The position numbers were made by a program, and so were the translations under genes. Under the pieces are notes generated by a model. The model saw nothing but the letters and a program-made list of their open reading frames with translations. It was not told where the DNA came from and did no database searches. From Paraspadella gotoi (taxonomy: Eukaryota > Chaetognatha), in assembly GCA_051294375.1 (NCBI GenBank), contig CM119266.1:6031431-6095430 (forward strand): DNA of 64,000 nucleotides. Direction: 5' to 3'. Positions 1 to 9,638 of this stretch are shown piece after piece (positions within the stretch are counted from its first letter, which is position 1; each line of letters begins with the position of its first letter).

Positions 1-751
1 CCGTATCTCTGTAAACAAAATGAAAAAACCGCCAAAAAAATTTGTAAAAACCACGAAAAAAAGAAAGAAAACGAAACTAAAAAGATTTAAAGTGAAAAGT
101 TTTTATGTTCGTCGCAAAAACAAAGATAAAAACTAAATAAGGGGAAAGACTGTGGGATGCGTTATTGCAAAAATAGGGAGGAGGAGGAGGAGGAGGAGGA
201 GGAAGAGGAGGAGGAGACGAATGGGCGATAATCCAAACATGACTGAAAAGGGATCCTTTGTTCTGGAGTTGAAGTCGGAATTTAGAGAGAAGAATAATTT
301 GAAAAAGGTGAAATGAGTAAACGAGTTCGAAGATGAAAAGAGGGAAGAGGAGAGAGTGAAACAAGAAAGTGAAAGAGTGAAATAATAAGTGAAAAAAGTG
401 AAAAGTGAAAAGTGAAAAGTGAGAGAGTGAAACTAGAAAGTGAAAAACAGGTGAAAAAAGTTACAAAAAAACAAATAATTTTTTTTAATAAGATTTTTTT
501 GTCTTAACTAGGTAATTAAAATCTAAACTATCTCTCTCTCTTTATGGGTAAAAATATTATTTCTTAAAAGATATCATTTTAATGGTACAAGCCAGAGCTT
601 CGTTTGATTGATTTTTTTAATAAATTTTTCCCGGGACATATCATCATCATCATCATCATCATAATCATAGCTAGTTAGCTATTGAGCACCTATCGTTAAA
701 AAAGGTATTTTTCGGCATAAAAAAAGAAAAGAAATTCTTGTACTGTTTTTT

Positions 752-938
752 AAAAGCGCCGCATTTCTGTTCCTAATCCCTGAATTTAATAAAACCAATC
801 CTTTACCTTTATCCTAAAATAAACCTTCATCTCTAACCCCTATCTCTAACTTAACCCCTATCCCTTATCCGTAACCTAACCTTTGAACTTCAAAAAAAAT
901 TATTGATTTCAAAATCGATCAGAAATAGGGCGCTTTTA
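752..938. mobile_element. MITE-like element with inverted ends and CCTAA-rich interior
   Basis: The left end AAAAGCGCCGCATTTCTG (752-769) is matched in inverted orientation by CAGAAATAGGGCGCTTTT (920-938). Between them lie degenerate telomere-like CCTAA/TAACCC words. Related copies are at 23481-23698, 41426-41755, 42562-42930 and 44827-45195. No coding capacity is visible, so this would be a non-autonomous element. Its exact boundaries and target duplication are unclear. Confidence 0.45.
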
Positions 939-1539
939 TAAAATATGGCCGAAATCCTATCCTATATATCTCTCGGTCCGAGAGAAAAGATAATTTCCTA
1001 ATTTCGGTAAACGTTAAAAATTAAAAAAAATTCATTTTTCTTTTGGTGAAAAAAAAAAATTTCTACGAAAAATGAGAAAATGCAAAATCTGAGAAAGAAA
1101 ATTGATCTCAGGTTAAACGGAAGAGGAATTTGATTGTCGGGGGTGACTGGGGGGAGTGGGGGGAGAGGGGGGTAGAGGAGAAGTGGGGGGCTTGAGGGGG
1201 GTAGTGGGGAGAGAAGAGGTTTGGGTTGGGAGTGGAAATCGGGTTATAGGATAGGATTGTGGTAAACCTGTTGTGTTTCAATGAAAATAAAGGTACGTTT
1301 TGAAATAAGCGAACATTGAACAATGAGTTAAGTTAGAGAAGATAACAGTGATATTTTTTTAAAACTAAGGTAATAAAGGGTAAGTTTCGTCACTTTATAA
1401 ACTATGGTATTTTTTGGTTAGATGTATTATCTCAAAATATTATCTTTTTCTCTCCGATATGGTATTTGTACTTTTGATCTTTGGGATTCGAAGACCAGCG
1501 ACAATCGACGTCGTAAAAGGTAATTAGATATGACGTGTG

Positions 1540-1540
<1 letters not shown>

Positions 1541-1600
<60 letters not shown>
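1541..1600. repeat. CT/GA dinucleotide microsatellite
   Basis: About 30 uninterrupted CT units. Apparent Ser/Leu or Arg/Glu reading frames across it are products of the repeat. Confidence 0.95.
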
Positions 1601-1603
<3 letters not shown>

Positions 1604-2970
1604 TTTGATTCCTGTCGAGCGGTCGAGTTCAGTGGTCGGGGTCATATTTGAGGTCATCAGTCATCGTTTTGAGCTGAAATTGTGGTCATTAATTTTCCTT
1701 ATCACTCGTTGACGTTGGACATTTGTGGCCACCAGAGGTCATTACTTTTCTTGAAGGTTTTATGAATGTAATAAGAAAAGATAAGAATTGTGAAGAAACA
1801 ATATCTTTTTGAAATTAAGTGGGAATTTCGACTTGAGTCAAAATATGAATCTCTCGCTGAATCATGAGTGAATTATGAGTTTTAAATTTCACTAAAAAGC
1901 CACAAAAATCTCATAAACTGGGTTTTTTGAGATTTGGGTCTTGTGTTGTTGTTGTACTTACTACAACCCGACGAGAGAAACGTTTATTATTTTCTTTTAG
2001 TTAATGGAAAGGCCAGGCTTCTTTGTGACGTAGTCGTCGTCGTCGTTGTCGTCGGCGTCACGCTGTTTTTATATAAAAACTACTACGCTTTTATAGTTTT
2101 GGCTGGGACTTACCTTTTTTTTTAAATAAAAATTATTATAAATTACGATGAAGTTTTATAAATGTGTGCGATCGTAGTAAGTTAAAAATTTAGATATGGG
2201 TTCTCATCTTGAAAAACCTTTGAAATTGTTTTCAAATTGTTCGATTTTGCTCCCATCCTTCCCCCTGCCCACCTCTGCTCCCGCGATTTCCCCCCCGCCA
2301 CCACCCCTACGGGTGGCCTTAGCCTTTCTCGCTCTTCGCGTCGACTCGATCTTTTGAGACGTCTTTTGTTTCTTTTTTTCTATCTTCAAATTCGATCGCG
2401 ATCGAAAAAATGACAAAAGACTCATCGGACGAAAGTTTCCGCACCAGCGCCACGGATCTCTGTTCCCCTTTGACGAAAGATGTCGCGACCGCGGCGGCTT
2501 ACCTCTTAGGTTAAACAAAAGGACATCGGGAAATGATTTTTTCTCACTCAAAGTCGGACTTTATTCATGCGAGGCCATCAGTTTATCAGTTTTGTACTGA
2601 TTAGATTATCATTTTACACCGTTTATAGTTAAAGAAAAAAAATACTGCTGAAAAAAGACAGAGACAGACAGAATGAAAGACAAACAGTGAGAAAATAATA
2701 ATCAAGAAAAAAATTTATTGAACAAAAACTGGTTTCTTCTTCGCAGCAAATTAAAATTCCACTGCCGATTTCAGAAGGAAAAGATTATTCATTAGTTGGC
2801 TACTAAATCGACTCGAAGCGTTTTATATTTTAATTAAGAAAAAAGAAAAAATATGTAACAAATATATTTCAAGTATTTCTCCGTCATGAAAACTGTTCCA
2901 TGTCACAGACATTGTCGGGACAAAATTTTATGATATCGTTGAAGACTTTTGAGTCACTTTTTCCGTCGAA

Positions 2971-3672
2971 ATGGCGGCCAAGAATCCCTTCGCCGCTGAC
3001 AAATCCTATCACTTAAAAATCTATCGCGTTTTGTTTGAAGGAAGCCCGTCCATGTTGAGAGACTTGGTAGAGGTGGAACTTCCTGCTGTAACTGAGAAGC
3101 CCTGGAATGCTGGTGACCTGTGGAAAGAGTGGTACCTTGAGAATAAAGTCCAAATTGACAAATTCGATTATATCACAAAGATCAGGACTGTGGATTTCAG
3201 AGGAAATGAAGTTCCAGACTTGAGCGAAGCGGATGTGACATTCCTAAAGTTCGCGTTGAAGAAAATTGTCACGGACTTCAACCCCATTCAACAACTCGCC
3301 AAAAAGCGAAATGAATTCGCTCACATGAACTTTAAAGAGATGTCCCTCTTGGACTTCATCTCTATTTATGGCGACCTCGTCGATATATGTAGGAATCTTT
3401 TCAAAAAATATCGAGATTTGCGAGAAACGTGGGAGGGTTACCTGACCAACGTCGTACTCGAAGATGTGGTCGACAAAGATCAACTGGAAAAAATCTGTGA
3501 AGAACAAATGAAATTGTTCACCAGTGACCTTGAGAGCTTTGTGAGTCGTTGGAAGCTTCCTGGAGTAGATAAAGGAAGCAAAGTACGATTGAAAAGTCCG
3601 TCTTCTGAATCAAAACTAGAAAGGCAGTTCAGCAGCCTTGAGCAAGTGTCGAGCTTGTTAAAAATGAAATGA
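2971..3672 (+). CDS. HEPN (DZIP3-type) N-terminal part of a HEPN-NACHT-Kelch protein
   Basis: The start ATG lies in a good animal context (A at -3, G at +4) and opens 233 codons. Residues about 20-190 resemble the DZIP3-like HEPN domain found at the N-terminus of many invertebrate NACHT proteins: a W-x-x-W-like helix, an F-D-Y-I-T-K-I-R segment, then R-N-E-F-A-H (residues 113-118). That is an R-x4-H HEPN motif preceded by Lys-Lys. HEPN domains of this form are often ribonucleases; activity here is inferred. The frame ends at TGA (3670-3672), but the same frame continues open for 1.9 kb into a NACHT domain. The codons around the stop look coding on both sides, so this is probably the N-terminus of one protein. 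Alternatives are two separate cistrons, or a broken gene. Confidence 0.8.
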   Translation: MAAKNPFAADKSYHLKIYRVLFEGSPSMLRDLVEVELPAVTEKPWNAGDLWKEWYLENKVQIDKFDYITKIRTVDFRGNEVPDLSEADVTFLKFALKKIVTDFNPIQQLAKKRNEFAHMNFKEMSLLDFISIYGDLVDICRNLFKKYRDLRETWEGYLTNVVLEDVVDKDQLEKICEEQMKLFTSDLESFVSRWKLPGVDKGSKVRLKSPSSESKLERQFSSLEQVSSLLKMK

Positions 3673-5560
3673 GAAACTCAAACACTGTTTGTGCCTCACA
3701 ATGCTAGAGCTTACATCACTATTGACTACATTGACGTTGGCTTTGAAAAAAAAGCTGCTCGCGTAAAAGCAACACCTTTGGCAATGATCAACGATCCAAC
3801 AAGCACTGGACCTCCCAAAGTTGCCGCTGAAGCTCCTTTACTTCCCTCTGTTCCTCAAGTCGCTACTATCGAATTTGACATCGATGTGGAATATGAAGAA
3901 AAGGATGATGATCCACCACGACAAAAGTTACGTAATCCAGTCAAGCAAGATTATTTCTTCAAAGATGTCATTTCTGAAATTGAGGAAAGTAAAATTAATA
4001 GATTCGTCATAGAAGCTAATGGAGGCTTTGGAAAATCAGTGCTAGCAAAAAACATTGTTCACAAATGGGCCAACGACGATTGTTTAACAATGTTTACGAT
4101 GGTTTTCCATTTAGAAATGAAGACCATGAACCTTGAAGACAGCCTTGAGGCTAATTTAATCGACCAGTATCATTGTCTGGGTAAGTATAATGACATCCAA
4201 TCATCGCTGATAAAAAATGCATCGAAAATCCTTTGGATAATTGACGGACTGGATGATTGTTCATCCCGAGCTGCTGCGAGAGAATTTTTGAGGAAAAACA
4301 TATCCGCCGCTTCAGATTTTGGTAGCAGTTATTTTCTGTTCCTTACTCGACCTTTAGGGAGAGATTTGCTCAAGGGAATATTGGCCAACGTCACTGAGTT
4401 CACAATTGCGCCACTTGGTGAGAAGCAAAAGGTGGACTTTGTGAAAAGTTTTCCTTTTTCTGAAGAAAAAGTGAACAAAGAAGAATCGATGGTGTCTAAA
4501 ATTGAGTCTTGTTCTTTTGTGAACAACTTCACCTCTGTTCCTTTGTTTCTGGTTATGTTATGCGCGATTTTTGACGACAAAAATCGCGGCAACGATTTAA
4601 AAATGTTATTAGACATTCTAGCTCTGACTCTGAAGCACGAACAAGGTCGTCTTCATAGGGAAAACGACAAAATATACTCAACGGCAACTATTCCATTTAT
4701 TACTGAAAACATCAGAATATTCGCCACACTGGGAAAAATTTTATTAACAAGCGAATTTGAAATATCGGACATAGAGCTGACTGATCAACTGGAAAAGACT
4801 CTCACGCCGGAGGAGGCAGCTGTGACCAGGAGATTAGAAATTCTGCATCACACTAGAGTCGCTCGTGGAACACGAACCCAATCATCGTTTTATGTCTTTG
4901 ACGAGAAACTAGAAGAGCTGCTCGTCGGAATTTTTCTGGTTCGCAACTCCGCGCCGATTCCTATACAGTCACTCCGCAACAAACTTGGTCAAAAGCAGAT
5001 CGACATTTTAAGATGCGCGTCTACTCTCTACCTTAATGATATTTTCTGCTTAAAAGATTTTACGCCAGCTTTTGACAAATACATCGAATTTGCTTTTGAT
5101 TCTTCGCAATCGTTCACCAGCTGGCGATGTTGGCAAGTCATTGGACAAGTGCTAAAGATTGGGAGAGAAAAGTTAACATTTGAACCCATGGCTCACAAAG
5201 TCACTGATTATGTCAAAGTCAAAGCGGAATCCCGTTTTTACACTGAAGATTTTCGATTTCTTCAACAAAATTTAAAGCATTTCTTTCGTTGCCTGAGATC
5301 TCATTCCATCGAGAGGGTTTGTAACAAATGCCTTTTGCCTGAAGAGCTCTTGAAGAAGATCACAGAATTGGGATTTGAGAATAAAGTTTTAGATATTCAG
5401 ACATGGCCGTTCAACGAGATACTATATGTTTCCAGAATTTTCTACATTTCCACAGAATTCATGCTTCTTTGCTTGCCAGTGGACGGTGACTCGGAAAAAG
5501 GTCATGCTGGTGAAAGCTGTATTCAAATCATCGCCAGGGCGGCTGTTACACTTCCTAATG
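3673..5560 (+). CDS. NACHT ATPase part of the HEPN-NACHT-Kelch protein (rest of exon 1)
   Basis: This is in frame with the HEPN segment after the single TGA. Counting residues from codon 3691, a Pro-rich spacer is followed by a Walker A motif A-N-G-G-F-G-K-S (109-116; Lys115), a Walker B block L-W-I-I-D-G-L-D-D-C (181-190) and a sensor-like F-L-F-L-T-R-P. A V-P-L-F-L-V-M-L-C segment then fits the conserved Pro of the NACHT winged-helix region. About 300 helical residues follow without recognisable LRRs. NACHT proteins are STAND NTPases that act as ligand-triggered oligomerising switches, mostly in innate immunity and cell death. The exon ends at CCTAATG|GTAAGT (5560/5561, phase 1). Reading on would add 13 residues and a stop at 5601, so the spliced form is preferred. 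The first in-frame ATG after the TGA is at 3784. Confidence 0.85.
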
Positions 5561-5754
5561 GTAAGTTGACGAGCAGTTTATATAAAATAAAGGGAAATTA
5601 AAAGATAAAATTTTTAAAAAAGAAAGAAAAAAATTACTTTCTTATTTGGGAAGAAAGAAGAAAAAAGGAAAGAAAAAAAAAGAAAGATAGATATAAAATA
5701 ATAAATAAATAAATAAATAAATAATAAATAAATAATAAATAAATAAATAAATAA

Positions 5755-5790
<36 letters not shown>

Positions 5791-6078
5791 AATAAATAAA
5801 TAAATAAAATAATAAAATAAATAAATAAATAAAGAAAGAAAGAAAGAAAGAAAGAAAGAAAAGAAAGAAAGAAAAGAAAGAAAGAAAAAGGAAAGAAAGA
5901 AAGAAAGAAAGAAAGAGAAAGAAAGAAAAGAAAGAAAGAAAGAAAGAAAGAAAAGAAAGAAAGAAAGAAAGAAAGAAAGAAGAAGAAGAAGAAGAAAGGA
6001 AAAGGAAGGAGGAAGAGAAGGAAGGAAGGAAAGAAGAAACACAGTTATAAAGAGTTAATAACTGTTTTCTATTCCAAG
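5561..6078 (+). other. Intron of the HEPN-NACHT-Kelch gene, filled with A-rich microsatellite
   Basis: The donor GTAAGT (5561) and the acceptor TTTTCTATTCCAAG (ending 6078) are both good. Removing these 518 bases joins AAT-G to GA-GTC and keeps one frame through both flanking exons. The interior is ATAA, poly-A (5758-5788), GAAA and GAA microsatellite, so long Phe/Leu/Ser frames on the minus strand are not genes. Confidence 0.8.
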
Positions 6079-7166
6079 GAGTCCAACCGCCTCCGCCCAC
6101 CTCTGCTCTCCCTGATCCACTTCCTGTTCAACTGATCGAGGCGCCTCCTATCTTCGCCGCTGATCACGCGACGGCGAATCGATTCCCGATCGGCGTAGGA
6201 TTCGTCTCCGTCTTATTCAAAGGAAAGATTTATATTTTGGGAGGAGGTCAAAAACAGCCTGACGAAGATTTCTCTTATCTCCCAATCGATGTCTTCGTCA
6301 TGAATCCCGACGACGAGACATGGAACCGAATCAAACCCACGGGCGACGTTCCGCCGCCAACGACTTTATCCGTCGGCGTCGCGACTAAAGTCTCCGTCTT
6401 CCTCTTCGGTGGATCCGCGAACGGAAAAGTCACGAACGAAATCTTTACTTTCGATTCCAACGGAAAATTCGCGAAACTCGTTCCTGTCGGCGCAGTCCCT
6501 TCGCCTAGAAGAGAACACCGCGGTTGGGAATACAAAGGAATACTTCACTTCTTCGGTGGTTGGGGACCCACTATCAACTCCTCGACTGAGGGATATCTTC
6601 AAGGAGGCGATTTCGTCGAGTGGGAGGGAAAAGCCGGAATGTCCGCCACGAATCAACTGATTCAGTTCGATCCCACTATCAACGCTTTCTCTCTTCCTTC
6701 GACGACGGGGACGCCGCCGTCGCCGCGAATCAACTTCGGCGTCGCGCGTTTGAGAGAAAAGCTTTTTCTTCACGGTGGACTCTGCCATGGGAGATCCCTT
6801 AAAGACTTCTTTCTATTGAATTTGGATACATTAGCTTGGAGTGAGTTGGACGACTTTGGTTTGACTCGACCGACGTCCAATCACACGTTGACGCCAATAT
6901 CTGCCTCTGAAATTCTCGTCGTCGGCGGCGACTCCCCTGGCGGCATCTCGAACGAAGTCAAAATCTTCGACGCACAAAATTCGTCGTGGAAGGAAGAACC
7001 GAATCTGACGTCGGAATTCTGCGGCGGCGGAGGGTTGATGATGCACGGAGCCGTCGCCGTGAAGAAGAGAAATCGCGTCGTCAGAGTCTTCTGTTTTGGG
7101 GGATACGTTGATGAGGATAGGAAATCTCATCCTCGTCACATCGTCAAATTTGATCTTGAAGAATAA
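6079..7166 (+). CDS. Kelch beta-propeller exon (C-terminus of the HEPN-NACHT-Kelch protein)
   Basis: The exon begins in phase 1 after the acceptor at 6077-6078 and ends at TAA (7164-7166), adding about 361 residues. After a Pro-rich linker come about five Kelch-type blades. Their marks are I-Y-I-L-G-G-G near 6231, V-F-L-F-G-G-S near 6400, L-H-F-F-G-G-W near 6545, L-F-L-H-G-G-L near 6765, I-L-V-V-G-G-D near 6913 and V-F-C-F-G-G-Y near 7087. Each is followed by a F/L-x-x-x-x-x-x-W or P-S-P-R spacer typical of the fold. Kelch propellers bind protein partners; in a STAND protein this position is usually the ligand-sensing end (inference). Composition is richer in CpG and G+C than the NACHT exon. 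A reading frame starting at TTG 6237 would miss the first strand, so that start is not favoured. Confidence 0.85.
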
Positions 7167-7201
7167 ACTATCGGACGAATAGCCATGATAATATTAATAA
7201 T

Positions 7202-7207
7202 AATAAA
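7202..7207 (+). promoter_or_regulatory. Probable polyadenylation signal AATAAA
   Basis: AATAAA lies 36 bases after the Kelch stop codon. A second AATAAA overlaps the stop itself (7162-7167). Confidence 0.45.
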
Positions 7208-9330
7208 TAACTATAAAATCCACGAAAACATAACATAAATTACGACGTGAAAAAACATTGTTTTCCATAACTATAAAACGGAAGGAGGAATATCACGTTA
7301 ATAAGCAACTCGATTGAAAACAACACAGCCGAAACTCCATCGACGACGACAACTACGAAATCATTTAAAAACCTTTCAAACCCAACGGATTTTCACAAAA
7401 TATCTTTTTCACTTTCACAAAAATATCCTCGACACTGTTTGACAAATGATGTTTCGCCAACAAATTGTAAAATTTTTAAAACTATTTAAATTGATCCCAG
7501 TAAGTCAATTTTGGGAATTTTAAAGCGCTATTTTTTAATTGCATTATATACAAATTTTACGAAAAGTAAAGGATTTTAAATTTAAGTTTCGTTGAAACGA
7601 TTGACTGACCCTTAACGCCCTCTAGCTCTCCCCTTTCCCACTGCGGGTTCCAATGCATCGCCACGCCAGATTTTTCCCACTCCACGCCACATATGATGGC
7701 GTGACGCCAAATCTCAGTCATCGGAGTTGTTCCGTCAACGTCCATTAGCGTCTCTCGATATTGCGGTTACGTGATTTTTGTCTCATAGTCTTGATTATAT
7801 TGGATTTATTTCAGTTTTTTTTGCTTACAAAAATCTACCTTTTGTTGGATAACAAAACTATTGGTGACAAAACTGTAATTATTTGTAATTTATTAACCAA
7901 AGGGGAAACATGTCCGTATCTGTCATTAAACATCATCGTTAATTATCTATCACAACGAAAATAATGAAACGTTCAACAATTTATAATAATTAATCAAATT
8001 GGACTTCATACATTTGAATTAACGCAGAAGATTGTCAAAAACAAATCTGTTTAATCGCAGACGAGTTTTATCAATCGAAAACTTAATTTTAATTGTTGTT
8101 AGTTTACAAAACAAAAACTTCTCTCATGCACTACGGCACGGTGATCTAGTTGGCCTAATTTTCGGGAAAAACCTCTCTTTTTTGGTAAAAACAACTTTTT
8201 CTCGTATGCTGATTTCATCGATGCCCTGGTGAGGTTGTTGGACAAAGTTTAAATGTTAATTTTGATTTGAAAAAAATATGGAGATAAAATTTATTAAACG
8301 TACGAACTACATTTGGTTCTTCAAGAAATCATTTATGGTAGTCGATCGACTTTTGATTTATAATTTCGATCTTAAACAGAAATTGATCAAACTTACTATT
8401 TTATCTTTATTTATATTATAAATATTAGGTGTTTGTTTGTAGTATCATTAGAAACTAAATCTTGTTGATTGAATCGGTCGAAATTGTATGAGTTTTTATT
8501 ATGTTTTTCATATCATACATAGTGACATAATATAAAAATCTTTTTTTTATTTGTTAACAAACTAGGCAAAAAGCTGGTAACATAACAAAGTCAAATAAAA
8601 ACAAACAAGCCTCTCAAAGACTTACCCGAAATAAGGATTTGCTTATAACTTGAGAAAGAATAATTTTTGGAAACTGTTATCTCAGCAGAGACTTTGTATC
8701 ATTACTATGGAAAGACTGAATATGTATTTATGCCCGTATGTTCAAGTGCCTTTTATCCGATTTTATTTTTCTTTTGGATCACTGTGTACGGGTTAGTTTA
8801 TCAAAAAATATTGAAACAACGTCCGATCATTAAATTTGTTAATTTAAAAAAGCTTTTTTTCACTCAGCAAAATTATTGTATTATCTTTTCATTTCTGTCA
8901 AACGTTATCTTTGCCGTTTTCTTTCATTGAACCAGATATCTTCAAACCAAACAAACCTGAGTTTAGATAAAGATTACAAAATATCTCGAAGTTAGACTTT
9001 GGTCAAACGAGAAATAACGTGAGTTCAACATTCGATTTACGACTTGAAGAGTGTGATCCATCAAAAAACCCATTCGTTTTTGGACATTTAAAGTTACAAT
9101 GTTCCTTCGCAAAAAAAAAACCACACGAGGGTTTTACGGATAAGTTTTTTGTTTTAAAATGAGATTTAATTTTAAAACAGATTTATTTTTGATAAAACTC
9201 ATTTCAAATTGAAATTAAACGACAAACTTGTACGGAAACTGTACCGATATTCACTTATATTCATAATTAAAAATAAACAATTTTTTTGCTTAAATCAAAT
9301 CCTACACATTTTCGACAACATCAACAAACA
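7208..9330. other. AT-rich intergenic region
   Basis: I see no gene. The open frames at 7557-7745 (-), 8032-8232 (+) and 8667-8930 (+) lack domain signals, splice support or coding composition. The final 100 bases precede the start codon of the next gene and may hold its promoter. Confidence 0.55.
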
Positions 9331-9638
9331 ATGTCCATCATCAAATCTCCCCGCAATTTCCTCCTTCGCATTTTCTCTTCTTTGACGTTGATCTTATTTC
9401 TACTCGGCGGCCATCTTGAATTCTCCCATGGATTCCCGACAGGTGGCGCCTCCTCTCCCTCCGACGAACAAAAGGCGTTGATCAAAACGATTTTCGACGT
9501 GGAATTCGGCGTCTGTTGCGTCGGCGTCGTTTTTAACGTCGTCCTCGTCGTCGTTTTCGTCCGAATCGTCGTCGACGTCGAAAGGCGAGGGCCACGCCCA
9601 CTTTTTCATCCGTCGAACTTCGTCGTTTTGGTTCTCAG
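9331..9638 (+). CDS. Membrane protein exon 1 (start codon, signal peptide, first helix)
   Basis: ATG with A at -3 follows an A-rich leader. It encodes 102 codons plus 2 bases, with a hydrophobic leader at residues about 10-30 and a strong helix at about 60-80 followed by Glu-Arg-Arg. The donor CTCAG|GTTTTT begins a polypyrimidine intron; reading on gives only Phe/Leu/Ser/Pro repeat. Confidence 0.6.

Larger units (their letters stand above)
1..2970. other. Noncoding, repeat-rich 5' flank
   Basis: No reading frame here has convincing codon structure. The stretch holds A-rich sequence, a GGA triplet run (about 178-218), short gtgaaaa-type repeats (about 355-450), a TCA run (640-660), a degenerate TTAGG/CCTAA block inside a small inverted-repeat element (752-938), a CT microsatellite (1541-1600) and a GTC run near 2029-2055. 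The last few hundred bases before 2971 should contain the promoter of the HEPN-NACHT gene, but I see no clear TATA box or initiator. Confidence 0.6.

Noticed and set aside
2204-2551. Minus-strand 115-codon frame with a possible GTAAGC donor
   Set aside because: It has no ATG at its start, low-complexity Lys/Gly content, and no partner exon could be found.
5614-6100. Minus-strand Phe/Leu/Ser-rich open frames
   Set aside because: They lie entirely in the ATAA/GAAA microsatellite of a well-supported intron.
7557-7745. Minus-strand 62-codon frame
   Set aside because: No domain, no splice context and no supporting codon bias.
8667-8930. Hydrophobic plus-strand frame
   Set aside because: Starts at TTG in AT-rich DNA; hydrophobicity follows from the T-rich composition.
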